Assembly (NCBI RefSeq): GCF_002764115.1
Contig: NZ_CP017940.1
Location: 2,640,501-2,704,500, forward strand
Length of the DNA: 64,000 nucleotides
Reading direction: 5' to 3'
Source of the DNA: Phyllobacterium zundukense
Lineage (GTDB): Bacteria > Pseudomonadota > Alphaproteobacteria > Rhizobiales > Rhizobiaceae
Part shown: in pieces, positions 10,085-18,711 of the stretch
How the letters are laid out: the number at the start of each line of letters is the position of its first letter
How positions within the stretch are numbered: position 1 is the first letter of the stretch
Notes under the pieces: generated by a model
Seen by the model: the letters and a program-made list of their open reading frames with translations, nothing else
Told to the model about the DNA's origin: nothing
The model's database searches: none
Position numbers and translations under genes: made by a program

Positions 10085-11380
10085 ATGGGCGTTGAAATCA
10101 GTCGCCTCTCCAACGGTCTGACGATTGCGACAGAGACAATGCCGCATGTGGAGAGTGTAGCCCTTGGCATCTGGGTCAAGGCGGGGTCACGGAATGAGGC
10201 GAGTAACCAGCACGGTATAGCCCATCTTCTTGAACATATGGCTTTCAAAGGGACCGAGAATCGTTCTGCTTGGCAAATCGCGGCTGATATCGAAGACGTA
10301 GGCGGCGAAATCAATGCGGCCACCAGTGTCGAAACCACGTCCTACTATGCCCGCGTCTTGCGCGATGACATGCCCTTGGCGATCGATATTCTCGCCGATA
10401 TCATGACAAGCTCAAAATTTGATGCCGAAGAGCTGGAACGTGAAAAAAACGTTGTCATGCAGGAAATCGGTGCCGCACACGACACGCCCGACGACGTGGT
10501 TTTCGACCGGTTCACCGAAGCAGCCTTCCAGCAACAGACGATCGGCCGGACCATTCTCGGAACGCCCGAAACTGTCCAGTCGTTCTCATCCGCGGACCTT
10601 CGCCGGTATATGGACGAGCAATACAGCGCTGAGCGGATGGTCGTCGTTGCGGCAGGCGGTGTGAAGCACGATGAATTCGTGCGGGAGGTCGAAAAGCGTC
10701 TCGGCTCGTTCCGTTCGAAATCAACGGCACCCGAGCCGGATGTATCGCATTATGTCGGCGGTGATTTCCGAGAACAACGCGAATTGATGGATGCCCAGGT
10801 CGTCATCGGCTTTGAAGGGCGCGCCTACCATGTTCGTGACTTCTACGCTTCGCAATTGCTGGCCATGATCCTTGGCGGCGGCATGTCATCCCGGCTTTTC
10901 CAGGAGGTGCGTGAAAAGCGCGGGCTTTGCTATTCCGTCTATGCGTTCCATTGGGGTTTTTCTGACACCGGCATTTTCGGCATCCATGCCGCAACCGGAC
11001 GCAACCATCTGAAAAAGCTTGTTCCCGTTATCATCCACGAGCTGCATGAAGCTGCTCGGAAAATCAGCCAGGAAGAATTGAACCGGGCGCGGGCGCAATA
11101 TCGCGCGAGCCTGTTGATGTCGCATGAAAGCGCGGCCAGCAGAGCGGGACAAATCGCTCGCCAGATGCTCCTCTACGGTCATTCTGTATCCACTGAAGAG
11201 CTTGTCGAACGACTGTCAAAAATCACGACTGAGCGTTTAACCGATCTTGCCGGGCGCCTTTTCCTCGACACGACACCGACCATTGCTGCCGTTGGTCCGA
11301 TCGGTTCGTTGATGAAATTCGCCGATGTCCGTCATGGGTTGATAGCTCCAACGTCCAGTCCGCGAAAAATCGCTGTCTGA
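10085..11380 (+). CDS. M16-family zinc metallopeptidase (processing-peptidase-like)
   Basis: The 431-residue protein carries the inverted zinc motif HxxEH as HLLEH at residues 47-51, inside the M16 signature NQHGIAHLLEHMAFKG, with the downstream acidic ligand region EREKNVVMQEIG. It is the bacterial relative of the mitochondrial processing peptidase beta subunit and has the two-domain M16B layout. The second domain holds ILGGGMSSRLFQEVREKRGL, a conserved patch of the family. No signal peptide is visible, so it is probably cytoplasmic; its physiological substrate is unknown. It lies between thrC and the GNAT gene, an order often conserved in Hyphomicrobiales. Confidence 0.92.
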   Translation: MGVEISRLSNGLTIATETMPHVESVALGIWVKAGSRNEASNQHGIAHLLEHMAFKGTENRSAWQIAADIEDVGGEINAATSVETTSYYARVLRDDMPLAIDILADIMTSSKFDAEELEREKNVVMQEIGAAHDTPDDVVFDRFTEAAFQQQTIGRTILGTPETVQSFSSADLRRYMDEQYSAERMVVVAAGGVKHDEFVREVEKRLGSFRSKSTAPEPDVSHYVGGDFREQRELMDAQVVIGFEGRAYHVRDFYASQLLAMILGGGMSSRLFQEVREKRGLCYSVYAFHWGFSDTGIFGIHAATGRNHLKKLVPVIIHELHEAARKISQEELNRARAQYRASLLMSHESAASRAGQIARQMLLYGHSVSTEELVERLSKITTERLTDLAGRLFLDTTPTIAAVGPIGSLMKFADVRHGLIAPTSSPRKIAV

Positions 11381-11391
11381 CGGCGAACACA

Positions 11392-11973
11392 ATGATCGCC
11401 CTGCCCTTCCTGAGAAGCGCGTCGCCGCCCCTGCAGGGCGAGCGGCTCTACATGCGTCCGCCTCAACTTTCCGACTACCGGGCGTGGGCGACACTTCGCG
11501 CTCAAAGCCGTGAATTTCTGGCGCCCTGGGAGCCACTTTGGGCAGTGGATGATCTGGAACGCGGTGCATTCCGGCACCGGGTTCGACACTATGACGAAGA
11601 AGCGGCAGCCGGCACGGCGCACCCGTTCTTTCTGTTTCGCAATGCGGATTCGCGCCTTCTCGGTGGAATCACGCTCGGCAACATTCGCCGAGGTGTCGGC
11701 CAGAATGGCATGATCGGCTACTGGATCGGTGAGCCTTTTGCGGGACAGGGTTATATGCACGAGGCGCTCGGCCTGCTTATACCCTACGCTTTCACCAAGG
11801 TACGGTTGCACCGATTGGAAGCGGCCTGTATTCCAAGCAATGAAAGATCGATCCGCCTTCTCGAAAAAGCCGGATTTCAGAGGGAAGGACTGCTACGCTC
11901 CTACCTCAAAATAAACGGTATGTGGCAAGACCATCTGCTCTTCGCTCTGATTGAAGACGATGTGCGGCGCTAA
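11392..11973 (+). CDS. GNAT N-acetyltransferase, RimJ-like
   Basis: This 193-residue acetyltransferase has the RimJ/RimL arrangement: an acetyl-CoA pyrophosphate loop in GYWIGEPFAGQGYMHEAL and the following YAFTKVRLHRLEAACIPSNERSIRLLEKAGF region. The close is GLLRSYLKINGMWQDHLLFALIEDD, a pattern seen in ribosomal-protein alanine acetyltransferases. A role in N-terminal acetylation of a ribosomal protein is likely but not proven by sequence. The ATG at 11392 is 11 nt after the M16 stop, consistent with an operon. Confidence 0.88.
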   Translation: MIALPFLRSASPPLQGERLYMRPPQLSDYRAWATLRAQSREFLAPWEPLWAVDDLERGAFRHRVRHYDEEAAAGTAHPFFLFRNADSRLLGGITLGNIRRGVGQNGMIGYWIGEPFAGQGYMHEALGLLIPYAFTKVRLHRLEAACIPSNERSIRLLEKAGFQREGLLRSYLKINGMWQDHLLFALIEDDVRR

Positions 11974-11993
11974 ATAAAATAAAGGTTCTATCC

Positions 11994-14894
11994 GTGGCAT
12001 CATTGACTGGACATATGCTGAAAGGCTTATCGTGGATTTTTGTCCTCGTCATTATGGTGTTATCCGCGCAATCGGCGGCAAACGCCTTCGAAACGATCAA
12101 GATCACAAAGGAAAGCACCGCGCTCGATCTGTCAAAGGCTGTAGAAGTCTACAAGAATCAGGGTGAAACCTTCCAGATTTCAACTGCGCCAGGCACCGAC
12201 GGTATCGTCCGGCGTATCGAAGTGCAGGCCAACGACAAGCGCTCGACCGGAGATTGGGCAGCTTTTTCACTTGCAAATCCCACAGATGAACAAATCGACC
12301 GGCTGATCGTTGCGCCGCATTTCCGTCTTGTCGGCTCGGGTTTTATCTGGCCGGATCTGGGTTCGACCCGTATCACCTCCATTACGCCCAGTGAGGGTTT
12401 TGCGCTCGATCGGCAGGCAAGCGAAGACGCGGATATTTTTCTGATCACGCTCAATCCCGGGTCGGTGATCACACTCGTTGCGGAACTCGCCTCGCCCAAC
12501 CTGCCGCAGGTCTATGTGTGGGAGCCGAACGCCTACAAGGACACGGTCAACTCCTATACGCTCTATCGCGGTATTCTCCTGGGTATTGCCGGTCTGCTTG
12601 CCCTGTTCCTGACTATCCTTTTCGTCGTCAAGGGAACGTCGCTTTTCCCGGCGACAGCGGCTCTGGCATGGGCTGTGCTCGCTTATATCTGCGTTGATTT
12701 CGGCTTCTGGAACAAGCTCATAGAAATAACACCGGGCAATGAGCAGATGTGGCGAGCGGGTACCGAGGTCGCCCTTGCTGCAACGCTGGTGATCTTTCTC
12801 TTCACCTATCTCAATCTCAACCGATGGCATGACAACTTCAGCTATGGCGCGCTGACATGGATTCTCGGCCTTGGCATCGTCTCGGGCGTCGCCATTTTTG
12901 ACCCCCCGATCGCCGCCGGTATCGCTCGCTTTTCCTTTGCGCTTACCATTATTTCCGGCACCGTGCTGATCGGCTTCTTCTCGTTCCGCAGCTATGACCG
13001 CGCAATCATGCTCATACCGACCTGGATTCTGTTGCTCGTCTGGCTGATGGGCAGCTGGCTCACAGTCTCCGGAATTCTAGCCAATGACATCATTCAGCCT
13101 GCCCTGGCCGGCGGCCTGGTCCTCATCGTTCTGTTGATCGGCTTCACAGTCATGCAGCACGCATTCTCCGGCGGCGCGCTGCAACAGGGACTGTTCTCCG
13201 ACGTGGAACGGCAAGCCCTTGCCATCATAGGGTCCGGTGACATCGTCTGGGACTGGGATGTGCCGCGCGACAGCGTCGTTACGACGCCGGATCTCACCAA
13301 TTTTCTTGGCGCATCCGCGAGCTCCCTGCACGGCGCCGTACGCAATTGGCTGCCGACGCTGCATGCAGACGACCGCGATCGTTTCCGCACGACGCTCGAC
13401 GTCATTCTTGAAAACCGCCGCGGCCGAATTTCGCAGACCTTCCGTCTGCGCGCCAATGACGGCCACTACTATTGGTATTCTTTGAAAGCCCGCCCCGTCA
13501 TCGGTTCGGATGGTGAGATTGTGCGCTGCGTCGGTACCCTCATCGATGTGACCGAGCAGAAAAAAGCGGAAGAGCGCCTGCTGCATGACGCTGTCCATGA
13601 CAATCTGACAGGCTTGCCCAATCGGGAACTGTTCCTCGACCGGCTGGGCTCCGTCATCACCATGGCCCAGACCGAAAGCAAGATACGCCCGACCGTGTTC
13701 ATCATCGACATCGACCGGTTCAAGCAGGTCAATGACGGTCTTGGTATTTCCGCTGGTGATACATTCCTTCTCACGATTTCGCGGCGCCTGCACCGCCTGT
13801 TGCGGCCACAGGATACGCTCAGCCGGCTTGCCGCCGACCAGTTTGGGCTTATCCTTGTGTCAGAAAGCGAACCGGCCAAGATCGCGGCCTTTGCCGAAGC
13901 CGTTAAACAGGCGATCCGTGCGCCTATTGCCTTCGCCAAGCGCGAAATCGTCCTGACCGCCTCGCTCGGCCTTATCACCTGGACGAGCGGCAGTGCAGCT
14001 TCGCCGGAAGACCTGATGAAGGATGCAGAGCTTGCCATGTTCCAGGCCAAGCGGTTTGGCGGTGATCGCATCGAGCCGTTCCGCCCGGCCTTCCGCGCGG
14101 TGGGCAGCGACAGGCTGCAACTCGAATCCGATTTGCGCCGTGCGCTTGAGCGGCGAGAAATTCATATCGCCTATCAGCCGATCGTGCGGCTTGAAGATAA
14201 CAGCATAGCGGGCTTTGAAGCTTTGATGCGCTGGGATCACCCGCGCCGCGGCTCAATTCCACCATCGGAATTCATACCTATCGCGGAAAGTTCGGGCCTC
14301 ATTGTCCAGCTCGGACTGTTCGCCATGCAAAGGGCCGCGGAAGATCTGGTAAATTGGCAACGCAATCTTGGTGCCACCCCCCTCTTCGTCTCGGTCAATA
14401 TTTCCTCAAGCCAGCTCATCCGCCAGGATCTGATTGATGATGTACGGTCTGTTCTGCTGCAGACACAGATCGAACCGGCCAGCCTGAAGCTCGAGTTGAC
14501 AGAGTCGCTGATGATGGAGAATCCAGAACGCTCGGCCTATGTGCTGTCGAGCATCAAGGCGATGGGTGTCGGTGTTTCTCTGGATGATTTTGGCACGGGC
14601 TATTCTTCGCTGTCGTATCTGACCAGCTTCCCGTTTGACATGATCAAGATCGACAGATCGTTCCTCAGGGCCGATCAACCGCAAAAGGTTACGCTGCTTC
14701 GATCCATGATCAGCATGGCACACGACCTTGGGCTTTCAGTCGTGACGGAAGGCATCGAGAATGAGAGCGATGCACTGCAGCTTCGGCAGATGGGCTGCGA
14801 ATATGCGCAGAGCTTCATGTTCAGCCCGCCACTCAGTCTGGACGTCGCAACAAAACTGCTGCGGGAACAATTCCAGCAATCAAAAGCGTCGTAG
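11994..14894 (+). CDS. Membrane-bound PAS-GGDEF-EAL protein, probable c-di-GMP phosphodiesterase
   Basis: The 966-residue signalling protein has an N-terminal signal or anchor (residues 1-32), a periplasmic beta-rich domain (about 33-180), a run of about seven membrane helices (about 185-395; 7TMR-DISM-like), a PAS domain (about 410-520), GGDEF (about 530-690) and EAL (about 700-955). The GGDEF signature is replaced by AADQF at 613-617, so cyclase activity is unlikely. The EAL domain looks intact: E742 in EALMRW, the NISSSQL Asn, ELTES, LDDFGTGYSS, the KIDRSF Lys and VVTEGIE. This predicts a phosphodiesterase whose GGDEF half may bind GTP or only regulate. The GTG at 11994 is used; an ATG at 12015 is possible. 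The gap to the GNAT gene is 20 nt. Confidence 0.9.
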   Translation: MASLTGHMLKGLSWIFVLVIMVLSAQSAANAFETIKITKESTALDLSKAVEVYKNQGETFQISTAPGTDGIVRRIEVQANDKRSTGDWAAFSLANPTDEQIDRLIVAPHFRLVGSGFIWPDLGSTRITSITPSEGFALDRQASEDADIFLITLNPGSVITLVAELASPNLPQVYVWEPNAYKDTVNSYTLYRGILLGIAGLLALFLTILFVVKGTSLFPATAALAWAVLAYICVDFGFWNKLIEITPGNEQMWRAGTEVALAATLVIFLFTYLNLNRWHDNFSYGALTWILGLGIVSGVAIFDPPIAAGIARFSFALTIISGTVLIGFFSFRSYDRAIMLIPTWILLLVWLMGSWLTVSGILANDIIQPALAGGLVLIVLLIGFTVMQHAFSGGALQQGLFSDVERQALAIIGSGDIVWDWDVPRDSVVTTPDLTNFLGASASSLHGAVRNWLPTLHADDRDRFRTTLDVILENRRGRISQTFRLRANDGHYYWYSLKARPVIGSDGEIVRCVGTLIDVTEQKKAEERLLHDAVHDNLTGLPNRELFLDRLGSVITMAQTESKIRPTVFIIDIDRFKQVNDGLGISAGDTFLLTISRRLHRLLRPQDTLSRLAADQFGLILVSESEPAKIAAFAEAVKQAIRAPIAFAKREIVLTASLGLITWTSGSAASPEDLMKDAELAMFQAKRFGGDRIEPFRPAFRAVGSDRLQLESDLRRALERREIHIAYQPIVRLEDNSIAGFEALMRWDHPRRGSIPPSEFIPIAESSGLIVQLGLFAMQRAAEDLVNWQRNLGATPLFVSVNISSSQLIRQDLIDDVRSVLLQTQIEPASLKLELTESLMMENPERSAYVLSSIKAMGVGVSLDDFGTGYSSLSYLTSFPFDMIKIDRSFLRADQPQKVTLLRSMISMAHDLGLSVVTEGIENESDALQLRQMGCEYAQSFMFSPPLSLDVATKLLREQFQQSKAS

Positions 14895-14904
14895 GTATTT
14901 AAGA

Positions 14905-15507
14905 TCAGGCGTGGCCGGCGACACTCGCCAGCCGCGATGGGTCGACACCCATGTAGGCGAGGATACGATCGTACTTGCTGTCGATATCCGTATCGAAAAG
15001 CATTTCATGCGGCGCCTGGCAGGTGAGCCAGCCATTATTGGCGATCTCGTTTTCAAGCTGGCCGGAGGCCCAGCCCGAATAGCCCAAGGTCATCAAAGCC
15101 TTGCGCGGTCCGCGACCTCCCGAAATGGCGCGCAAAATATCGACCGTGCCCGTCAGACAAATTTCCTCGGCGACCGGCATGGTTGAATCGGTGAGATAGT
15201 CATCGGAATGCAGAACGAAACCGCGCCGTACTTCAACTGGCCCGCCATTGCGCACCAGAAAATCACGGGTTCGCTCCGGCATCATGATCGCCTGCTGCTC
15301 ATCAAGAACGCCGAGCTGCACGAGAATGTCCGCAAATTCCATATCCTGGACGCGGTTTATGATCAAACCCATGGCACCCTTCTCAGAGTGCGCACAGACA
15401 TAAATAACCGAACGCGCAAACCGGCTGTCTTCCATTCCCGGCATGGCGAGAAGGAACTGTCCATTCAGAAAACCAGTCTCTTTGTTGGCGTCTCTGAAAA
15501 TTTCCAT
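14905..15507 (-). CDS. YqgE/AlgH family (DUF179) protein
   Basis: The 200-residue protein matches YqgE/AlgH: it opens with [29 protein letters not shown] and contains GAMGLIINR and FVLHSDDY, all family hallmarks. Its biochemical role is unresolved; AlgH was first linked to alginate regulation in Pseudomonas. The open frame extends upstream to 15636, but the family starts just before the conserved block, so the ATG at 15507 is chosen. It converges with the GGDEF-EAL gene 10 nt away and is divergent from the DsbD-domain gene, sharing about 170 nt of upstream DNA. Confidence 0.9.
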   Translation of the reverse strand: MEIFRDANKETGFLNGQFLLAMPGMEDSRFARSVIYVCAHSEKGAMGLIINRVQDMEFADILVQLGVLDEQQAIMMPERTRDFLVRNGGPVEVRRGFVLHSDDYLTDSTMPVAEEICLTGTVDILRAISGGRGPRKALMTLGYSGWASGQLENEIANNGWLTCQAPHEMLFDTDIDSKYDRILAYMGVDPSRLASVAGHA

Positions 15508-15680
15508 GAGAATAAAGGTATCAAGGATTGCGAAAATGACAACGTCTTCTGGTAACGAATTGTAAATAATGGTCGAATCTTGGGCGAGATAACCCATCAA
15601 TTGGGCGGTCTCACACAGAAATGATGAGCCAGGCAAGGGTCATCCTTGCTAGAGCCCAAAAGGCTTGCAATGGTCAAAAA

Positions 15681-16478
15681 ATGAAAACAAAACTACTTCT
15701 CCTCGTTGCCGTGATTGCATTTGCCACTCCGGCCAATGCAGCTAATTCCGATTGGACGAAAACCCCCGGTGGTAGCGTACGATTGATCATCGACAACCCA
15801 ACACAGCCAACGGCTGAAGTTCGGGGCGCCATTCAAATCAATCTCGATCCGGGTTGGAAAACCTATTGGAGGGAACCTGGCGATGCAGGTGTACCGCCGG
15901 AACTGGACCTTGCCAAAAGCAGCAATATCAAAGGCTATGCGCTTTCATTTCCGACACCGCATCGTTTCGACGACGGCAACACCCATTGGGCCGGGTACAA
16001 GAAGCCAGTGGCATTGCCTGTTACCCTGACCCTCACCGACCCTGCAAAACCCGCGCATCTGAAAGGTCATGCTTTCCTCGGCATCTGCGAGACGATCTGC
16101 ATTCCCGTTACGGTGGAATTCGACATTTCCATAGACAACACGCCGTCCGATGCGCTCACCAAGACGCAGGTCGCGACGGCATTCGAGCAATTGCCTGGCG
16201 AAGCATCTGCCACGTTCAGAGCACGCACAGCCGTGCGCAAGGATGATCGCGTCAGGGTGACCGTGGATCTTCCTGCCAATGAACCTGAGCCCGATATTTT
16301 CGTCGCCGGAGATGGAGTCATTGTACTCGGCATGTCCAAGCTGAAATATCGCGAAGCAAACAGCGCAGTCTTTTCGGTCCCCATCGTTGCTGGAAAGGAC
16401 AAGAAGAATATCCCGCTGAACTACACCCTTGTCCAAGGAGACAAGGCGGTATCCGGTGTAGTTGACATGCAGGATTAG
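15681..16478 (+). CDS. Periplasmic DsbD N-terminal-domain protein (stand-alone)
   Basis: The 265-residue product begins with a clear signal peptide (MKTKLLLLVAVIAFATPANA) and then matches the DsbD alpha domain: GWKTYWREPGDAGVPPELD, HWAGYKKPVALPVTLTL and the Cys pair in GICETICIPV, the redox site of the domain. It lacks the eight-helix membrane domain and the C-terminal thioredoxin domain of full DsbD. It therefore probably takes electrons from a separate CcdA/ScsB-like partner or works as a periplasmic thiol shuttle; the partner is not in this window. An upstream in-frame ATG at 15621 would spoil the signal peptide. The TAG stop lies in the edge of a MITE-like element. Confidence 0.85.
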   Translation: MKTKLLLLVAVIAFATPANAANSDWTKTPGGSVRLIIDNPTQPTAEVRGAIQINLDPGWKTYWREPGDAGVPPELDLAKSSNIKGYALSFPTPHRFDDGNTHWAGYKKPVALPVTLTLTDPAKPAHLKGHAFLGICETICIPVTVEFDISIDNTPSDALTKTQVATAFEQLPGEASATFRARTAVRKDDRVRVTVDLPANEPEPDIFVAGDGVIVLGMSKLKYREANSAVFSVPIVAGKDKKNIPLNYTLVQGDKAVSGVVDMQD

Positions 16479-16664
16479 AGCGGTTTTCGACCATATTGAA
16501 CCAGTTCTGTTTCTCGGATGGCGAGACAAACCACGCGGATGGTGGCGAGGCCCATGTTTACCCATCGGACGAAGCCGCCTGACAAAGTGGGTGGCCGCCT
16601 GCCGGAAACCCAGCCTTTGGTTTGCGTTGGCAAAGCAAACCAACAAGCTGTTAAAACCGCTCTA
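16476..16664. mobile_element. MITE-like element with TA-flanked inverted ends
   Basis: The ends are perfect 12-bp inverted repeats, TAGAGCGGTTTT at 16476-16487 and its complement at 16653-16664. Read as GAGCGGTTTT ends bordered by TA, this is the layout left by Tc1/mariner-IS630 transposases, which duplicate TA targets. The interior of about 165 bp contains a further stem (GGTTTGC/GCAAACC) and no convincing gene. The left TA forms part of the TAG stop of the preceding gene. No transposase is present, so any movement would need help in trans. The mobile nature is inferred from structure only. Confidence 0.5.
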
Positions 16665-16698
16665 GGTATCAAAATGCTCGACTTTTCGGAGAGCCCAT

Positions 16699-16713
16699 CC
16701 TATCTGCGATAGG
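16699..16713. promoter_or_regulatory. Short dyad upstream of the peroxiredoxin gene
   Basis: The dyad CCTATC-TGC-GATAGG lies 34 nt before the peroxiredoxin ATG, where a transcription-factor site or a leader hairpin would be placed. A LysR/OxyR-type site is one idea, but the half-site order CTAT..ATAG is the reverse of the usual ATAG..CTAT, so no regulator is named. Confidence 0.3.
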
Positions 16714-16747
16714 TCGAAAATCTTCATTTCCCTCAAGGAGCCAATTC

Positions 16748-17233
16748 ATGACAATCAAGGTAGGCGAGCGTTTGCCGGATGCTACTTTCAAGACCAAATC
16801 CGATGACGGCGTCAGCGAAGTGCGCTCCGACGCTTTGTTCAAGGGCAAGAAGATCGTCCTCTTCGCTGTTCCAGGCGCATTTACTCCGACATGCAGCATG
16901 AACCACCTGCCCGGTTACCTGGAAAACCGTGATGCCATCCTGGCAAAGGGTGTCGACTCCATTGTTGTTGTTGCGGTCAATGACCCGCATGTGATGGGCG
17001 CATGGGCCAAGGCCACCAACGGCGAAGGCAAGATCCAGTATCTTTCGGACGGCAATGCTACATTTACCAAAGCTGTCGGTCTCGACATCGACCTTTCGGC
17101 CGGAACGATGGGTGTGCGCTCGAAACGTTATTCAATGCTGGTTGAGGACGGCGTCGTGAAGCAGCTCAATATTGAAGAGTCGCCTGGTCAGGCGGTGACA
17201 TCGAGCGCTGCCACTATTCTTGAACAGCTCTAA
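16748..17233 (+). CDS. Peroxiredoxin, Prx5-like, single cysteine
   Basis: The 161-residue Prx5/AhpE-group peroxiredoxin (also called alkyl hydroperoxide reductase/redoxin) has the peroxidatic motif PGAFTPTCS with Cys at residue 49 and the supporting Thr and Arg (GVRSKRYSM). No other cysteine exists in the protein, so it must be regenerated by an external thiol such as glutathione/glutaredoxin or thioredoxin. It reduces peroxides in the cytoplasm. The start is supported by AAGGAG at 16736-16741, 6 nt upstream of the ATG. A strong bidirectional terminator follows the stop. Confidence 0.93.
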   Translation: MTIKVGERLPDATFKTKSDDGVSEVRSDALFKGKKIVLFAVPGAFTPTCSMNHLPGYLENRDAILAKGVDSIVVVAVNDPHVMGAWAKATNGEGKIQYLSDGNATFTKAVGLDIDLSAGTMGVRSKRYSMLVEDGVVKQLNIEESPGQAVTSSAATILEQL

Positions 17234-17251
17234 GCACCCAAACCGCAAAAC

Positions 17252-17277
17252 AAAAGGGCCGGTAACCGGCCCTTTTT
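17252..17277. terminator. Bidirectional intrinsic terminator between prx and rnhA
   Basis: A GC stem GGGCCGG/CCGGCCC with loop TAA is flanked by AAAA on the left and TTTTT on the right, giving a U-tract in both directions. It lies between the convergent peroxiredoxin and RNase HI genes and can end both transcripts. Confidence 0.88.
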
Positions 17278-17732
17278 CAATCCTGTGGCAGCGATTTTCG
17301 CTTGAACGGCGCCATCCCTGCACGCGCCAGTTCATCGGCACGCTCATTCTCCGGGTGACCGGCGTGACCCTTGACCCAGTGCCATTCTACCTTGTGGCGT
17401 TTGCGGGCTTCGTCCAGGGCTTGCCAGAGCTCGGCATTCTTCACCGGTTGCTTCGCAGCTGTCTTCCAGCCATTACGCTTCCAGCCGTCGATCCAGCTCG
17501 AAATGCCATCGCGGACATAGACAGAGTCCGTATAGAGATCGACCTTGCAAGGTTCCTTGAGGGCATTCAGGGCCGAGATTGCCGCCATCAGCTCCATGCG
17601 ATTGTTGGTCGTGTCCGCCTCGCCACCCGAGAGCTCTTTTTCATTGCCATTCCAGCGTAACACAGCGCCCCAGCCTCCGGGACCCGGATTGCCTGAGCAC
17701 GCGCCATCGGTGAAAGCCTGAAGTTCCTTCAC
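17277..17732 (-). CDS. rnhA: Ribonuclease HI
   Basis: RNase HI cleaves RNA in RNA-DNA hybrids. The 151-residue protein has the DEDD catalytic set: D9 in [18 protein letters not shown]47 in NNRMEL, D69 in YTDSVYV and D133 in ERADELA, plus the [12 protein letters not shown] segment with the active-site His. It starts with GTG overlapping the thrB stop as GTGA, so it is coupled to thrB. It is the last gene of the ispH-thrB-rnhA run, ended by the shared terminator. Confidence 0.96.
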   Translation of the reverse strand: MKELQAFTDGACSGNPGPGGWGAVLRWNGNEKELSGGEADTTNNRMELMAAISALNALKEPCKVDLYTDSVYVRDGISSWIDGWKRNGWKTAAKQPVKNAELWQALDEARKRHKVEWHWVKGHAGHPENERADELARAGMAPFKRKSLPQD

Positions 17733-18709
17733 GCTTTCTGCCCTTCCAAGGCGAGACCGTATTCTTCTGCTGATTTGATCTGACGATGAAACCGCATGCG
17801 GCGGACATATTCCATGGGGTCCTTTTTGACGACAAGACTGCCTTCCGGGGTGTTCAGCCAGTCATAGAGACGCGTCAGCATGAATCGCAGGGCAGAACCG
17901 CGCGAGAGGATCGGCAAGCTCGCTGCTTCGTCTGCCGACAACGGACGGATTGAGTTATAGCCACGAAGCAAAGCCGTGCCTTTGGTAAGGTTGAAGGAGT
18001 GGTCTTTCTCAAAGCACCAGGCGTTCAGGCAAACAGCCACATCATAGGCAAGCAGATCGGTGCAGGCGAAGTAGAAATCGATCAACCCTGAAAGCTTGCT
18101 CCCGAGAAAGAAGACATTGTCGGGAAACAGATCGGCATGGATGACGCCGTGTGGCAGATGCGACGGCCAATTGGCTTCAAAGAAAGCCAGATCCTCTTCG
18201 GTCTCCTTGCCCAGGCCCGGTTCGACCCGATCCGCACCAGCCTTGGAATTATCCCACAGCGGTCGCCAGCCTTCGACTGAGAGCGCATTGCGACGGCGCA
18301 TGGGGAAATCCCCGCCCGCGACGTGCATCCCCGCCAGGGCCTCGCCCAAGGCATAGCAATGCTGGACCGTCGGGCGCCGCATCCACATGCCTTCAAGGAA
18401 CGTCACGATTGCTGCGGGGCGCCCGGCAAGCTCACCAATACTGGAACCAGATTTCTGGTTGACCGGCAGAGGGCAACTTATCCCCTTCCCCGCAAGATGA
18501 CGCATAAGACCAAGAAAGAACGGCAGATCATTGCTGTTCACCCGCTTCTCATAGAGAGTCAGGATGTACGATCCGGTGCTCGTGTGAAGCAAATAATTGG
18601 AATTCTCGACGCCTTCGGCGATGCCCTTGTAGGAAAGCAATTCGCCGATATCATAGTCCTTGAGGAAGTGTGCGAGATCGATCTCATTGATGTCCGTGTA
18701 AACAGCCAT
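17729..18709 (-). CDS. thrB: Homoserine kinase (APH-fold type)
   Basis: This 326-residue homoserine kinase belongs to the aminoglycoside-phosphotransferase-like group used by alphaproteobacteria, not to the GHMP type. Evidence: the opening [16 protein letters not shown], the LTLYEKRV Lys region, the catalytic loop [14 protein letters not shown] and the metal-site Asp in [15 protein letters not shown]. It phosphorylates homoserine, giving the substrate of ThrC encoded at 8677-10074. The gene is 2 nt downstream of ispH and overlaps rnhA by 4 nt, an order found in many relatives. Confidence 0.94.
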   Translation of the reverse strand: MAVYTDINEIDLAHFLKDYDIGELLSYKGIAEGVENSNYLLHTSTGSYILTLYEKRVNSNDLPFFLGLMRHLAGKGISCPLPVNQKSGSSIGELAGRPAAIVTFLEGMWMRRPTVQHCYALGEALAGMHVAGGDFPMRRRNALSVEGWRPLWDNSKAGADRVEPGLGKETEEDLAFFEANWPSHLPHGVIHADLFPDNVFFLGSKLSGLIDFYFACTDLLAYDVAVCLNAWCFEKDHSFNLTKGTALLRGYNSIRPLSADEAASLPILSRGSALRFMLTRLYDWLNTPEGSLVVKKDPMEYVRRMRFHRQIKSAEEYGLALEGQKA

Positions 18710-18711
18710 GA

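Noticed and set aside
16462..16672. Short ORFs inside the MITE-like element
   Set aside because: They read through the inverted ends and have no support as proteins.
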